In this document: piece after piece, positions 11,901-23,632 of the stretch | How the letters are laid out: every line of letters begins with the position of its first letter | Numbering within the stretch: the first letter of the stretch is position 1 | NCBI GenBank assembly: GCA_034509425.1 | Contig: JAVTVJ010000032.1 | Location: 5,405,501-5,469,500, forward strand | Source: Eopsaltria australis | Lineage: Eukaryota > Chordata > Aves > Passeriformes > Petroicidae | Direction of reading: 5' to 3' | Length of the DNA stretch: 64,000 nt | Translations under genes and position numbers: made by a program | Notes under the pieces: model-generated | Told to the model about the DNA's origin: nothing | The model's input: only the letters and a program-made list of their open reading frames with translations | Database searches by the model: none

Positions 11901-14900
11901 TTCATCTGCAATGAAAGTTAAAACATTTTGTGTTAGTTATTTGGTAGAAAATGAAGCACTCCAGTGCCTAATTTCCTCTGTAGAGATAGTAATTTCTGTT
12001 TTACTTTGAAAACACTGAGAATCAACATTGTGTATTTTTAAAATATTTTCTCTGATGCTTCTAATAAAATCAGCTATTTTGTGGTTTACAAAAAGTACCT
12101 GTAAATGTAGTACATTCTACCCATTCTACCCATGGTGCCTACCTGAGACAGACGCTTCTGCTTTCACTACTTGCAATCTGACTTCCACTACTCTGCAGCT
12201 CATGCTTGGTAATGGCAGGGTCCACCACCATCCACCACCACCAAACCCCTACCAGCCAGAAGGGAAGAAGTGCCTCCTGATTCAGACAGCATCAGGCTGC
12301 TGGTAGGTTGCAGGCACTGTCAGTTTTTGGGTCCCTCATGTTCATTTGAGGAAAGTTACAGTGCTCCTGTAAAGCAGACAGCTGGAGAGCAAGGAAATAC
12401 AGATTCCTGTTGTATCTTTATTTCAAATCCCAATTTTTATTTTTTTCCCCTACAGAGTAGCTTTATTCACTTCAGCATTCTTGATCACATTGGGTTGAGA
12501 CAGGCAATTGGTAAATTCAAACACTGGTGGCATTTCCTTGGATCTCTGCCAAGTATAAAATTATTACATATTGCTAGATTTGTATAAATAATCACCAGTC
12601 ATCCTCTGAAAAGCAATTGCACTCCAGCAGTGTTTCGGATAGCATTTCCATAGTTCTATGATTTTGCATTAACTGAAGGTGTAAACAGTATTGTCTTCCA
12701 GTAGAATCTGCCTTCCAAAAATTAGACACCACCATTATTTTTTTCCAAACAAACATGCCTCAAGGAAGTTTTTCCATGTTTTCCGTACCATAAATAATGT
12801 TTCCATGTTTCTTGGCAAAAGAAGCTATAAAGGACTTAATTTAAGCTACTTCAGTGAGGTAAGCACAGAGATTTAAGCTGGCATATAAATTAAACTAGTG
12901 TTCCCATAACATAGATCACACCGATGTATATTTGGTTCATGGGTGAATCAAGTCACTAGAAGAAGCTTACATTTCAAATGCAAACAACTGTGTTGAAAGA
13001 AATGGTTTTTTATGTCCCAGTGCTACTGTCCAGTCCCAAGCAACAGAGATGACCCAGACTCAGGCCAGCCCATAGCAAGCTGGATGACTATCACAGCTGC
13101 CTGTTGGGCTGCATTCTGGCACTGAGCCTCTTGTAGCCACCTTCTCCTGTTTCTTCCCTTAAACCCTGTCAATGACAAAGACATTTGCTGGCTGCTGCAA
13201 AGATAGTCTTACTTCTTGTTCCTGTCATAAAGTCATGGAACACAATTTGAGTTACAAGTACGAAATGTGAGTTGCTGAAACCTGTGAATTCATAGTCTTT
13301 TATGATTTCTGGAAGTTTCATCAGATCAAGTTTTGCTTCTGAGTCCAAATGTATCAAAAGCTGTTTATGTTACCAAATGCCAGAATACACAGATGGCATC
13401 CATTTAACTGAGTAGGTTTTTACTATTGGTTATGGACATTTCATTATATTAATCTGACATCTTCTTGAAGCAGCATTGAAGTATTATTTAGGTCTTTCTT
13501 AAGGTAAATAGGTGTTTTACCAAGTCCTTCTGCCCTTAGTTTTATGAATTAACTTCCCTCTAACTGCTAACATATGAAGAGAATGCTGTTGGATCTATGA
13601 TGTTTCATTTATTATTTCCGATTAAGAGCCCTTGAAAAAGCCAGTGAATTTTACCATTTTTGTAATTCCAAATGCAGCACTCCAGCCATATGCATGCCAC
13701 ACTGTACTTTTGAGAGAAAAAAAAAAAAAGTAACCTGCAATCCCCTCAAATATAAAAGGCATTGGAAGAAATAAGAACCACAGTTCTATAGATGTCCTTT
13801 GCCCTAGACTGTATTTATTGATGCGGGGCATGGATATAAATCAACCTGAAATTATTCTTCAGAAAGGCTGAACACAGTCATCTTTTCTTTCAGAGGGTCT
13901 AGAAGTATACCTATGGAAGGTGGCTGAATTCAGAGTGATCCCTGGAGCTTGAGCTATATTTAGAATAATAGGATTATGTTATTACAACTCTAGCTGTGAT
14001 AGGGCTGGAGAAGGTTACTTAGACCCTGTGGCTACACTGCTAAATAGAAGAGAGCCAGGAGCTAATCCTCAGTGCTGAGACTGAGTGGTAAACACAGACT
14101 GATCCATCCTGCACAGCTCTTGTCCCTGTGACTTATCTCATCCCACGTGGTGCCTATGTAGTCCAATGGAAAATACTTCTTTTTATGTGTTTTTGACCAG
14201 TTCAAGATGTCTGAAGTAATTTATAACCTGTATTGCGGCATGCTGGGGTGGTGGCTTCGTAACATGACGCTGCATGTGTGTACGGCATGTGTGAGGGTGT
14301 AAAACCTGCAGGGACAGCACTGGAAGATGGTGTAGGATGGAAGAAGTCACACTTTGTGCAGCCTGCCCATGCTGTCCTGGAGCATGTCAGTTTGCATAAG
14401 TGAGCCCAGGCCCTGGTGAGAGCCAGGATCTCAGCAGAGAAGTCCATCTCCCATTGACTTCAGCTGGGAGTACAGTGCAGCTTACAGAGGTGTACAACTC
14501 CCCACAGTTCAGCCCCAGACTTAGTGTCTATTCTGGTGTCCAGAAAGCTAAAGAAGTGGCCAAACATTGGTCTTCCAGGTGCTGTTCTGGTTAGAGGTTG
14601 GTACTTGTAGGACAGGATTCTGAAGAAACTGGTTTGACTGACGAGACTCTTGCATGCTGTCTGGGACAAAAAAAGGCACTGCTCTCTTCTTGAGGCAGGC
14701 AAAGCACCAAGACTGGGGGAGAAACCTTTTATACCAACACTGGGCAGAGCTACCTGGGATTTCAGAATACTGCAGGAGCATTATGATTCCCTCCTGCCAA
14801 ATGCAGTGACTTGTGTTAGGAGAAGGAATAAACTACTCGTGCAGGACACTGCAGCCATTACCAGACCAGTAAAGGCAATTCCCAGGGAGCAAAGGGGTTT

Positions 14901-15290
14901 TGGTAGCATTCCCAGATATTTCCAATGAACAGCACAGCACACTGCCAGAAAGTTCCTCAGCAAACCTAGCCAAAACTCTATTATTGATCTTGAATGTCCT
15001 CTCCTTTTCCCAGCAAGACACTGGAAATAGCATAAGGCTTTCCATTCATTTGGCAGTGCAGCCTACAGACACAGCAGGGAAGTACCATGGGACTCATCAC
15101 ATGGCACAGACAGATGGGCTCTTCCTGCTTTTTACGTCCCTTCCCTTTGCCTGTGCTGACTTGAACACCCTCCTCTCTTTCCGTGGCAGTCTAAGCCTCA
15201 GGGATATTGCACAGCTGCAGCTGGTAGCATTGACACCATGGCCATGCCAGCTCCTCTAGGCTAAAGCTTTGCAGAGAAACCAGTCTAGCT
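9000..15290. other. Non-coding stretch, no gene recognised
   Basis: AT-rich sequence with many stops. It contains a short CCA-rich tandem at 12222-12243 and a moderately GC-richer zone at 14.2-15.25 kb with several overlapping short open frames on both strands. None of these has recognisable domains. Overlapping frames of similar length on both strands suggest chance rather than coding. Confidence 0.4.
12222..12243. repeat. Short CCA/CCACCAT tandem repeat
   Basis: Repeated CCACCA and CCATCC units over about 22 bp, a minor simple repeat. Confidence 0.75.
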
Positions 15291-15297
15291 GAATCCT

Positions 15298-15360
15298 ATA
15301 ATCATAAAATCATAGAATCACAAAATATTCTGAGTTTGAAGGATACCCAGTAGGTTCTTC
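15298..15360 (-). mobile_element. CR1 LINE 3'-terminal scrap
   Basis: The pattern 'ataatcataaaatcatagaatcacaaaat' followed by 'gagtttgaaggatacc' is a diverged reverse complement of the CR1 3' tail with its tandem ATTCTATG-type repeats. Only the last 50 to 60 bp are recognisable. Confidence 0.7.
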
Positions 15361-18300
15361 TCACAAAAAGTCCCGCATTTTAGGTGTGAGATGTGCAGCA
15401 AAAATTTTAGATAACCACAGTGCAGTTTGAGCGTCTCCATGCGCAACCAAGAGTACTGCGGATGTTGACTTGGGCTTGTTCCTCAGTGTCCTCCAGTGTA
15501 GAGCTGGATGCCAAAGGCTTCTCCTTGGTGCTGAAGGAGGTGGAAGCTGAGTTACAGTTTTCTGAGGGATTTCTGTAGTTGTCAGGTAGGGCTGCCTGTC
15601 TCAGTGGCATGGAGTGTGGGCCACTGCTCTGGAGATAACGCTCTCATACTTGTGATATCTTTGGGATGATTACATGGGAAAGACCTTCTACTCCATCTCC
15701 TGTTGAAAGTGTGAGGTACTTAAATTTGATTCCAAAATATCTTGGACCTATCATGCTAATCATAACTATGCTACAGCTATGGACTAAGACTAAAGTGACC
15801 ACTGCTACCTTGCTTTCTGATAGTAATTCCCTCCTTTTATCACTGATAATTCTTTTCTTGATCAGTGCCATGAGGCTGCTGCAAGGAATTTAGGGAATGA
15901 AAACAAAGGGGTATTTATTTGTTTGCCTTAGTACTACCTTGAGGCACTTCTCTTGTGCTGTGCCCATCACTGAAGCCTGCCCTCCACTCCCAGGTCTCAT
16001 TTCCAGATATGCTCTCTGGCCCCAGGAGATATTTTGCATAGTTTAAAAATTAGCACTCAGTCTGAGGGTGGGAGGGTTGCCAGCTAGTCAAGCAGCACTG
16101 AAGTCATCCCATTTTCATTCTGCCTGGCTCTGTACTCCATCTTCCAGGAGCAAATTATACACTTTCATTTCCACTGTTTTCCCTATTCTTGTCTCATTAA
16201 CCTTCCATACTTTCCATTGAATTTTATTCTTATTTGTACAGAGCACTGCCCTGCTACAACGAGATGCGGGACTTAACTCTTCTAGTGCTCTTTCTGCTTT
16301 GTTTTGCTTGTTTGTTTGCTTGCTTTTTTAAAATTTTGACTTAATCTTTAGGGAATGAATAGATGGGTAGAAGGAAATAAGGAGGAGAAGGTAACACAGG
16401 GCTGCTGGGACACTGAGAAGGAAGATTAGAGAAAGCAGAGAGTCAGATTAGCAGCCAGCAGCCAGCAGTCAGCTGATGTATGCATAGGCTGTTTACTTCA
16501 CTGCTGTCCGAGCTGTGAATGAGGTCATGAGGTGCATTCTCTGGGCTATTCACTACTTCTGCTTTGCTTGTGCCACCTCTAAGTTAGTTTAATCTCTGGA
16601 AGGGCTTTCTCTGTCATTTCAAACAGAAAGAGGGTAAGTAGGATGCCATTCAAGTCCCAACATTACATATTTAATAATTGCTTCCTCTAATGCAAGGTTT
16701 ACAGCTACAGGCACACTTTCCCTTGTATGCCCTTGGGCCACATATAATCCTTCACATTGCAGGTGACATTCGGGCATTTAAATTACAGCTCTCTATCCTG
16801 CCTTGCAGACTGCAATGACTTTCTTGGCTTTAGAGTTTTTGCTGTCCAGATGGTTCCTGTCAAATAAGAAGCAGGTGGCATCACTGACATGCTGTTTGAC
16901 TATAAATTTCTTCAGAAAAACAGAGTATAATTTCAAAATGTTCTTAGGCTTGATGGTCTGTATTATTAAAAGGTGTTTCTGTCCTAGGTAATTTACTAAT
17001 CTCTATGGGAGCTGGAAAGAGAGATCCTTGAAGAAATCTCTGCACAGTTTGAAGACAACTATTTTTCATCTTTCCCCCAAGAACTATCACAGCCCTGATT
17101 AGCTTAGCCCCCACCTCAAATAATTGCCATTATATCTTCTCCTTTCATTTAAATCTCTCTCCAGCATTCCCTCCACTAGATGGTACTAGGGCAATGCATT
17201 TGCCTTCACAGGCTTTCCCAGCCATTATAACCATGATAACAGTGTTCCTGCATATAGAAGGAGAAAAGGGTCAGGCTTCTTGGAGTGCAAGAAACTTCTG
17301 TTGAAGGCCATTAAACTATAGAGATTACGTGCTCAAAATTTAAAGAAAACAGGTGGCCTGAACAAGTATAGCTTGTTTTAGATTGCTATAACAATCTTCA
17401 GTTGCACATATCATGCTCACTTTTCCATGTTTTTGTTTTTATTTATCCTCTAAGAGCTCATATAATTGATAATATTGATCCAGTAAACAAATCGTAAGTA
17501 TTATGTTAAAACTAGATCACATCACTATCTTTGGCCAAAAGTTACCATCTAACAAAAAACATTATTTTGCCTGTCCTTACAAACACATACATTATTTGCT
17601 GCTGTTTATGGCATCCAAAGCAAGGCAAACCTAACACCTGCAACTTGTGCAGCTGAATCAAGTATCTCATTGGTGTAACTGGAAGCCAGCAGCCCAGTAA
17701 ATGTCAATGTCCATGACTTCACAATATTCATGTATCTTACACATTTTCAATATCAGGACTTTTCTACTTTTGGGATTTTTTTCAATTGGAAGGCTGGGTG
17801 AGAGTACAAAGAGATGAATGAACCTACACATTCACTGTTGTATCAGGATTTTTCTGTCCTCTGTTTATTCCACAGACAGTGTTAAAATCAACGCCTATTT
17901 GAGTTGAAAAATCATGAGAGGAGGTGGGTTACATTTTGCCATTTCTGCTCCAAGAAAAACAGAATTGCAATGTTTGTACAACTTGTGCAGCAATAAAGGA
18001 GCAGGACTCCCTGGCTGTGCTGGAGACTCTGGCAGCTCATCTGATGAGTACAAAGTTGTTGGAAGGAAAAAATGAAATCAACACCTAGCTGCTAGGGCAT
18101 GCTGATATGCCTCTTGGACTTTTAAACCCAAGAATCACCGAATTTATTTCTTTTAATGAAAAATTTGCAGCCTCTTTTCTCTGTGGGTGTCTGGAGGATT
18201 TAAAGCATTTTATATACTTTTTTCTCATGTCCTCTGGCTGCAAGATCTCCCTGCCTCTAAATAACCACTAGAAGAAGCAAAAGGAAAAGATAATGTACTT

Positions 18301-18849
18301 TTCATACTATTTATTTCTTGTAAATCTCGAAGCTTTTGTTGGTTTTTAGCGTCACAATAATCTATGAGATTCCTCAGAAAGCTTCAGGTTGACAGTATCC
18401 ATCTCTGGACAAATGCAAGAAAAGACAAAAAAGGGGATTTTCATTGATGTTGCTATCTTAGTGTACACATTTCAGAATTCTATTAAGAAAGGTTACTTGA
18501 GGGAAGACAGTTCGAGTTAGTTCCACTACCAGCATTAAAAGCAAGATTAATTTTTCCTTTACTTCTCTTTTTCAAAATTGGTACCATTTTCATGCATGTA
18601 AAGAGCTTTTCTGCATGCTAACAACTCTTTACTTTCTAATGAACCTATGACTGACAGAAAGTTGAGCTTTTCTTTCCTCCCACTAATACCACCATTGTAT
18701 GTGTCTTGTTAACCAGTATTGTGTATCAGTCACAAGCTGACTCCTTTGTGCCTTTGTAAAGTATCAATTTAGTCAGCATTATCTGCTGGGGAGACAATGC
18801 AGCCGGTAAACGTGAACACAAAAATGCTGTAGTATTGTAAGCCCTAAAA
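15361..18849. other. Non-coding stretch, no gene recognised
   Basis: Two similar-length open frames overlap on opposite strands at 15644-15893, and neither resembles a known protein. The rest is AT-rich with no recognisable repeat or RNA gene. Confidence 0.4.
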
Positions 18850-19085
18850 ACACTAGTTCAGGAGCCCTGGAGCCTGGGAGGTGGCGAGGCTGCAGCCAGA
18901 GAGCTGCTGGCCACTGCAGGGTCCGAGGGAGCAGGAAGGTGGCCAGGAGTGGACAGGCTGCAGGGGCAGGCCAGGGCACAGGACTGACCGGGTGCTCGGG
19001 CACAGCCTTCGTGCTGGCTGCCGGTTGGGTTGCTTGGCTGGGGAAGAGCCTCTGCCATCCAGATCTGCCTGCCAACCTGCCTGTG
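18850..19085. other. GC-rich block with low CpG content
   Basis: A sharply bounded GC-rich segment in AT-rich surroundings, rich in CAGG/CCTG and GGCTG words but with few CpG. Open frames cross it on both strands (for example a 135-residue frame on the minus strand, 18853-19260) without recognisable domains. It could be an old GC-rich repeat or a non-coding exon, and I cannot decide between them. Confidence 0.4.
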
Positions 19086-20270
19086 GCTTGACTATGCTGA
19101 TATTTGACCGGACTGACACATTCCCAGCGTCTATTTTGATTTTTTGCCTGATCAGGCTTTTCCTACAGTAAACGGATTTCTCTGCATTAACAAAACAACA
19201 GCGAATGTTGCAGCTCGGCTGCTGGGCCCCGCACTCCACCAGGAGTCTGTGGCTCTGCATACCTGCAGATGCCAGTTAGCTTCCCTTTGGCCTCCAGGCA
19301 GACTTTAAAGGGGAAGGTTAGACCAATGCAGTCTCTCCTTTCATGTGTTCCTGCCTGAGCGATGGTCAGCAGAAACACCCAGCCCCCATTGCACTGGAGA
19401 GGGGGAGGGCAGTAGCTCTGTGGGGTTTCTGTGTCTTTGGATGAAATTGTCCCTTTGTTAGTCCAAAATAGCTCAAATTGGGCAACTTTCCAAGCATGCA
19501 GTGAAAGACTTCTGTTTGAGACAGTGCTTAGAGAAGGCTGAGGATGGAGGGCTGAAAAAGAGGTGCCTGACTGGCTGGGTTCCCACCCGAGTGATTAATG
19601 TAATGTTGCTGGGATTTTACTGCATTATTAATGAAGTGCCAGGGTGCCTGGAGCACTGGAAAAACATCTCAGAAAAATTGTTACTAAAAATCTGAATTGG
19701 TGCATTGGATAACCTTTCATATTACTTTTTTTCCCTTGACTGTAGAGCCCTTATCATGCCAGAGGAAGCCTATAAATAATAACCAGAGAGGGTAAGACTA
19801 GGCAGGCTGCTGCTCCCTCCACCTCCCCACTGGCAGTGGGCTGGGGGTGCCAGGAGTCCACGGGAGCCGTGCCCGGGGGCTGTGCACGGGCTCAGGGACG
19901 TTCCCAGCCCCTCTGCATGCTCGGCCAAAGTCTGGGGGCCAGGGAGGCGGTGCCTGTGGAGTTCTGCTTTGCGGGAGAGAATAGATATCTGACAGGGAAT
20001 AGCCTGTCCTGGTTCAGGGCTGTTGTTTGCATTGATGAGGCTTGTATCTAGGATGATCAGTGTGAAATATCTCTACTACTCCCCCCACCCCCCAAGCTGT
20101 TATGTCCTTTTTTATTGGCTTTGTCATGCTTTTTTTTTCTTTTATTTTAAATTCCTAACTCCTCAGAACTATATTTTAATCATCTCTAGTAGCAACTGCG
20201 GGTTTGTTTAGAGGAGGGGATTTTTGTTGCCTTTTTTTTTTTTTTTTTTAAATTGCTGTGCTTTAAACCA
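19086..20270. other. Non-coding stretch with GC-richer patches
   Basis: The sequence alternates between AT-rich parts and GC-richer parts (about 19,800-19,990). It ends in a T-tract at 20,232-20,249 immediately before the CpG-rich promoter-like block. No coding exon is recognised. Confidence 0.4.
20232..20249. repeat. Poly-T tract (18 T)
   Basis: An uninterrupted run of 18 T about 40 bp upstream of the CpG-rich block. It could be a simple repeat or the A-tail of an old minus-strand retroposon. No retroposon body is evident. Confidence 0.85.
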
Positions 20271-20284
20271 GCCTTGTCTGCCTA

Positions 20285-20740
20285 AAGCTTCCAGTTGCTA
20301 AGCGACTTTTCCCCTCCGCCCTTCCCGCAGCCCGGTTGCCATAGCGCTGCCAGCCTTGGCTATCGAGTAGCAGAGAGCAGTCATTACTCAACGAAAGAAA
20401 AAAACCCAACCCCACCAAAATCCAGGGCTGCACGGGCCAATCAACATTTTCTTTCCTTTTTAATTCATGTCGCCAGCCGGCGGGAGCATCCCCGTGCGCA
20501 TCACAGCCGCGGTTGGCCGCCGCCGCCGCGTTATTTTCTTGCGGGAGTTCTTGATTCAGTCTCTGCGTTAAACAGGACGGACCGCAGTGCTGACTCACGG
20601 ACACCTGTGACGTTGGTCATGGCAGCAACAGATCCCGGAGGATGTGCTTCCCAAGAAGCTGCTTGGCGTACCCGTGCGGCTGGAGTCGCCCCCTCCGTGA
20701 CTGCGACTCACCCCAGCGCAAGCAGGTGCTCGGCAGCTCT
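20285..20740 (+). promoter_or_regulatory. CpG-rich promoter-like block with X-box-like sites
   Basis: CpG density rises abruptly here, for example in the 'gccgccgccgccgcg' stretch near 20,517. Known promoter-type motifs are visible. Two RFX X-box-like sites are GTTGCTAAGCGAC at 20294-20306 and GTTGCCATAGCG at 20335-20346. There is also a CCAAT box at 20437-20441, an AP-1-type TGACTCA at 20591-20597 and a CRE half-site TGACG at 20608-20612. A candidate splice donor (CCAG|GTGATA) follows at 20771/20772. RFX sites of this kind are common in promoters of ciliary genes. The strand is inferred from the order of motifs and the downstream donor. No transcript can be confirmed from sequence, and an enhancer or a lncRNA promoter would look the same. 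Confidence 0.5.
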
Positions 20741-20744
20741 GTGA
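20619..20744 (+). CDS. Possible 41-codon small ORF in CpG-rich block
   Basis: An ATG with G at -3 and G at +4 opens a 41-residue frame just downstream of the promoter-like motifs. The product begins MAATDPGG and is rich in Ala, Ser and Thr. I do not recognise it and see no domain. It could be a short coding start, an upstream ORF in a 5' UTR, or chance in GC-rich sequence. Codon use gives no clear support. Confidence 0.12.
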   Translation: MAATDPGGCASQEAAWRTRAAGVAPSVTATHPSASRCSAAL

Positions 20745-23394
20745 ATCACAGCGCCGTTCCTTAGAAACCAGGTGATACGGGTAGAGCTTTTGTCTTGTGA
20801 CATCTTTTAGTAACAAGAACATCACAGGTACATAAAATGTGTGGTATACCATCAAATACTAGAAGAATGCACGCTGGTTAAAAAATAGCTTTTCAAATCC
20901 ACTCAAACGAATTTGTGTGAAGGATCGTATCCAAGGAAATAGAGTCTTCAATTTTTTAAAGTAAAATCATATCCCTAGTGGCTTGGGTAAGACAAAAGTT
21001 AATGTCAGCTCTAAAACATAATAAACAAGATGGAAAACCTGACATCTTTCTGCTCTAAAATTGTGAGCTGTCTTGTCAACAGTTTACTGATTACCAGGCT
21101 TTACCAGCTGGATGCTGTAGGGCAATATGGTGATCTGGGGTCTCTAGTGAGCCATGCCATCCATCATAGCCAGTCAAAAAAAGAAAAAGGCAAAAAAAAG
21201 AGGCATTTGGCTTTTATATAAAAACAAGTGTGCAGAATTAAAATACCTGCTAATAAAGGATTTGGTGGTATTGAAATACCCATGTGAGAATATAAATCAC
21301 ATGAGTTACATTTGAATTGATAGTAAGGGAAACAGTCTTTTCCACCAGTAAGTGCTGCAAGCAGTGGTTGAGCTGGACTTGGAATAGTTTCAGTTGTTCT
21401 GCGACTCTAGTGTCCATTAATCACAGCACCAGCCTCCACCTCAGGTGGTGCAAAGCTTCTCTTAACATCCAGGGAACTTTCTTCCCACGTTCTGTAGTCA
21501 GTGAGTTATTGTGATAATAAATGCAGCAAGGAGCTAGACTCCCTGTCCTTACATGCCCTTCCATTTATCCAATCCAGCATCTGCCTATTTGAACAAGTGC
21601 ATCAGATACAGGCAGCGTGCCAGCTATTAAAATGTTAAACCTACTGCCACGGAGCTGCATTGTACATTTTGTTTTTCCCTTGCCCTTGAAAAGGACTCAC
21701 TCCTGAACTAATAGGAGTGTGCTTAATGGTTCCTTGTCTTAAATTCCCTATTTACTCAACTATCTCTTCCCTGATTTGGTACTTTGTATTCCCTTCTCTT
21801 CATGCTGTTCATGGGAACATTAAATACCATTTTGCAAGGAAAGTCATTTAAGAAACAACCTTTGCCAACTGCATGGAAAACTGATTTCAAAATCCATGTC
21901 TACTCTGATGAAGCATGCAAATCAAATATTTTGAGGGGTGGGAAAAGGATTATTTTAAAAGTTCCTTTTTAAAAATCAGGATTCTTTTGTTCTTCTTAGG
22001 AGCCGACATGACATACCTTCAGCTGGGGGCCCTGGTGCTGTGGTCAGATATAGCTTAGGTTTCAATAAAATAACATTTTTTAACTGGAAAAAAGGTGGTT
22101 CTCAGTTTTGTTTTCTGTTATTCTAAAGGAAGTCGGGACTTGAGAATGGTTATGTTCAATAAATTAGGAATTGAAAGTCTACCACAGATCACAGACCTTT
22201 CTTGTCCTGGAAATATTGATTTAAGGGAAAGTATTGCTGGATTTATTACGTGAAGATGCTTGCATAATCACGGAACTTAGGTGACAAACCTTATTCTCAA
22301 TTAGATTGCTTTAGCTCTAGGCTTCATTTCATCCAGAAGAGAAATTACTGGAATAAAGGTTAAATATCCAAATCAGAGATATTATTGCCCATGTTCCTTT
22401 ATGTTTGAAATGGTAATAAAACAAATTGAACATTAACCTAGTAGGACCAAGGCATCTCTATTTGCATGGTTTTGACATCTAAATTGGGCAATAACTTCTC
22501 CATGTTGAAATTATGCAATGGTTGTTAGTCAGTCTTTCATTTCCTCAAGCATTTGTGCACAGATTACATCCGCATATTATACTTTATTATGAGTCATTAA
22601 AATGCTAATCAACAAAAGTACACTACCACAGTTCCAGGAGAGATCTACATTGTTAAATGGATCTCCATTTCAATACCTTTCTCACAGCAAACACAACACA
22701 TCCACTGAAATCCACACCAACAGCTTGCTTTCGAAGCCTACAATATTTACTTTGTGCACTGCCAGTCTCCCTGTACCTGTTCTGTGCTTCTGATTTCTTT
22801 TTGGTTTTCTAACCTTCTCTCCCTACATGCACCAACCTGTTCTCAAGGTAAGAGCACTGTGTCATGGTTAAGGTGTTTCCATGAAGCTGCCTCCTCTGCT
22901 GTCTGACTCCTGTACTTCACCTACCTGTCACACTCCCCCAACTTTTTTCTCTGCTCTCATAAAACCTTTGATTTCTGCTTTTCCTCTGTCAATTCCAGGC
23001 TTGTTTTTCTTGTTCTGGTATTTTTTCTTCCTATCTAAGCCTTCTCTCTGATCCCTTACTACTTTGTCTTCACTACAAAGTACCTCCACACCCCTTGTTT
23101 TTCAAGAATTGCTTTCACCATCCGTAAATTCTGAAAGTCAAGACATCAATTTGACCAAATAGTACATTGTCCTTACAGCTATCAGACAGGACATTTACTT
23201 TCTCCCTTCAAACTCTTAGTAATGATAACTTTACATCAGCAGAATTTCTACTTGGCTGAATCTTAGTTAGTCTGACACTAGAATTACATTCTGGAAAACT
23301 GCTATTTGTCACCAGATCTGTGATTACTCTGTTCCCCTCTTTTCTACCATTGCCCATACTTAGACATTATATGTCTGATTGCCTTAAGATGGAG
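20745..23394. other. Non-coding stretch, no gene recognised
   Basis: AT-rich sequence with short random frames only. A candidate splice donor at 20771/20772 begins the stretch. No acceptor or coding exon could be paired with it in this window. Confidence 0.4.
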
Positions 23395-23632
23395 GAGAGT
23401 AGGTTTAGATTGAATATTAGGAAGAAATTCTTTATATAAGGGCAGCGAGGCACTGGAACAGGTTGCCCAGAGAGGTTGTGGACTCCCCATCCCTGGCAGT
23501 ATTCAAGGCCAGGCTCTGAGTAGCCTGGTCTAATGAAAGGTGTCCCTGTCCATGGCAGCGGGTTGGATCTAGATGGTCTTTAAGGCCCCTTCCAACTCAA
23601 ACCATTCTATGATTCTATAATTCCATTATTTT
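23395..23632 (+). mobile_element. CR1 LINE 3'-end fragment
   Basis: The stretch begins with 'tagattgaatattaggaagaaattctt' and continues through 'ggcactggaacaggttgcccagagaggttgtgga'-type sequence. It ends in 'ccaactcaaaccattctatgattctat', the sense CR1 3' end with its terminal repeats. The copy is on the plus strand, 5'-truncated to the last 240 bp or so, and only mildly diverged. Confidence 0.95.

Noticed and set aside
12640..12670. Possible CR1 end at 'catagttctatgatttt'
   Set aside because: Only a short stretch resembles the CR1 terminal repeat, and no adjacent 3' UTR similarity was seen.
14900..15259. 119-residue plus-strand frame
   Set aside because: There is no recognisable domain, it overlaps open frames on the other strand, and amino acid composition does not suggest a real protein.
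15644..15893. Overlapping open frames on both strands
   Set aside because: The frames are about equal in length and mirror each other, with no homology that I recognise and no start or splice context favouring either.
18853..19260. 135-residue minus-strand frame
   Set aside because: It crosses the boundary of a GC-rich block, overlaps frames on both strands and lacks domains.
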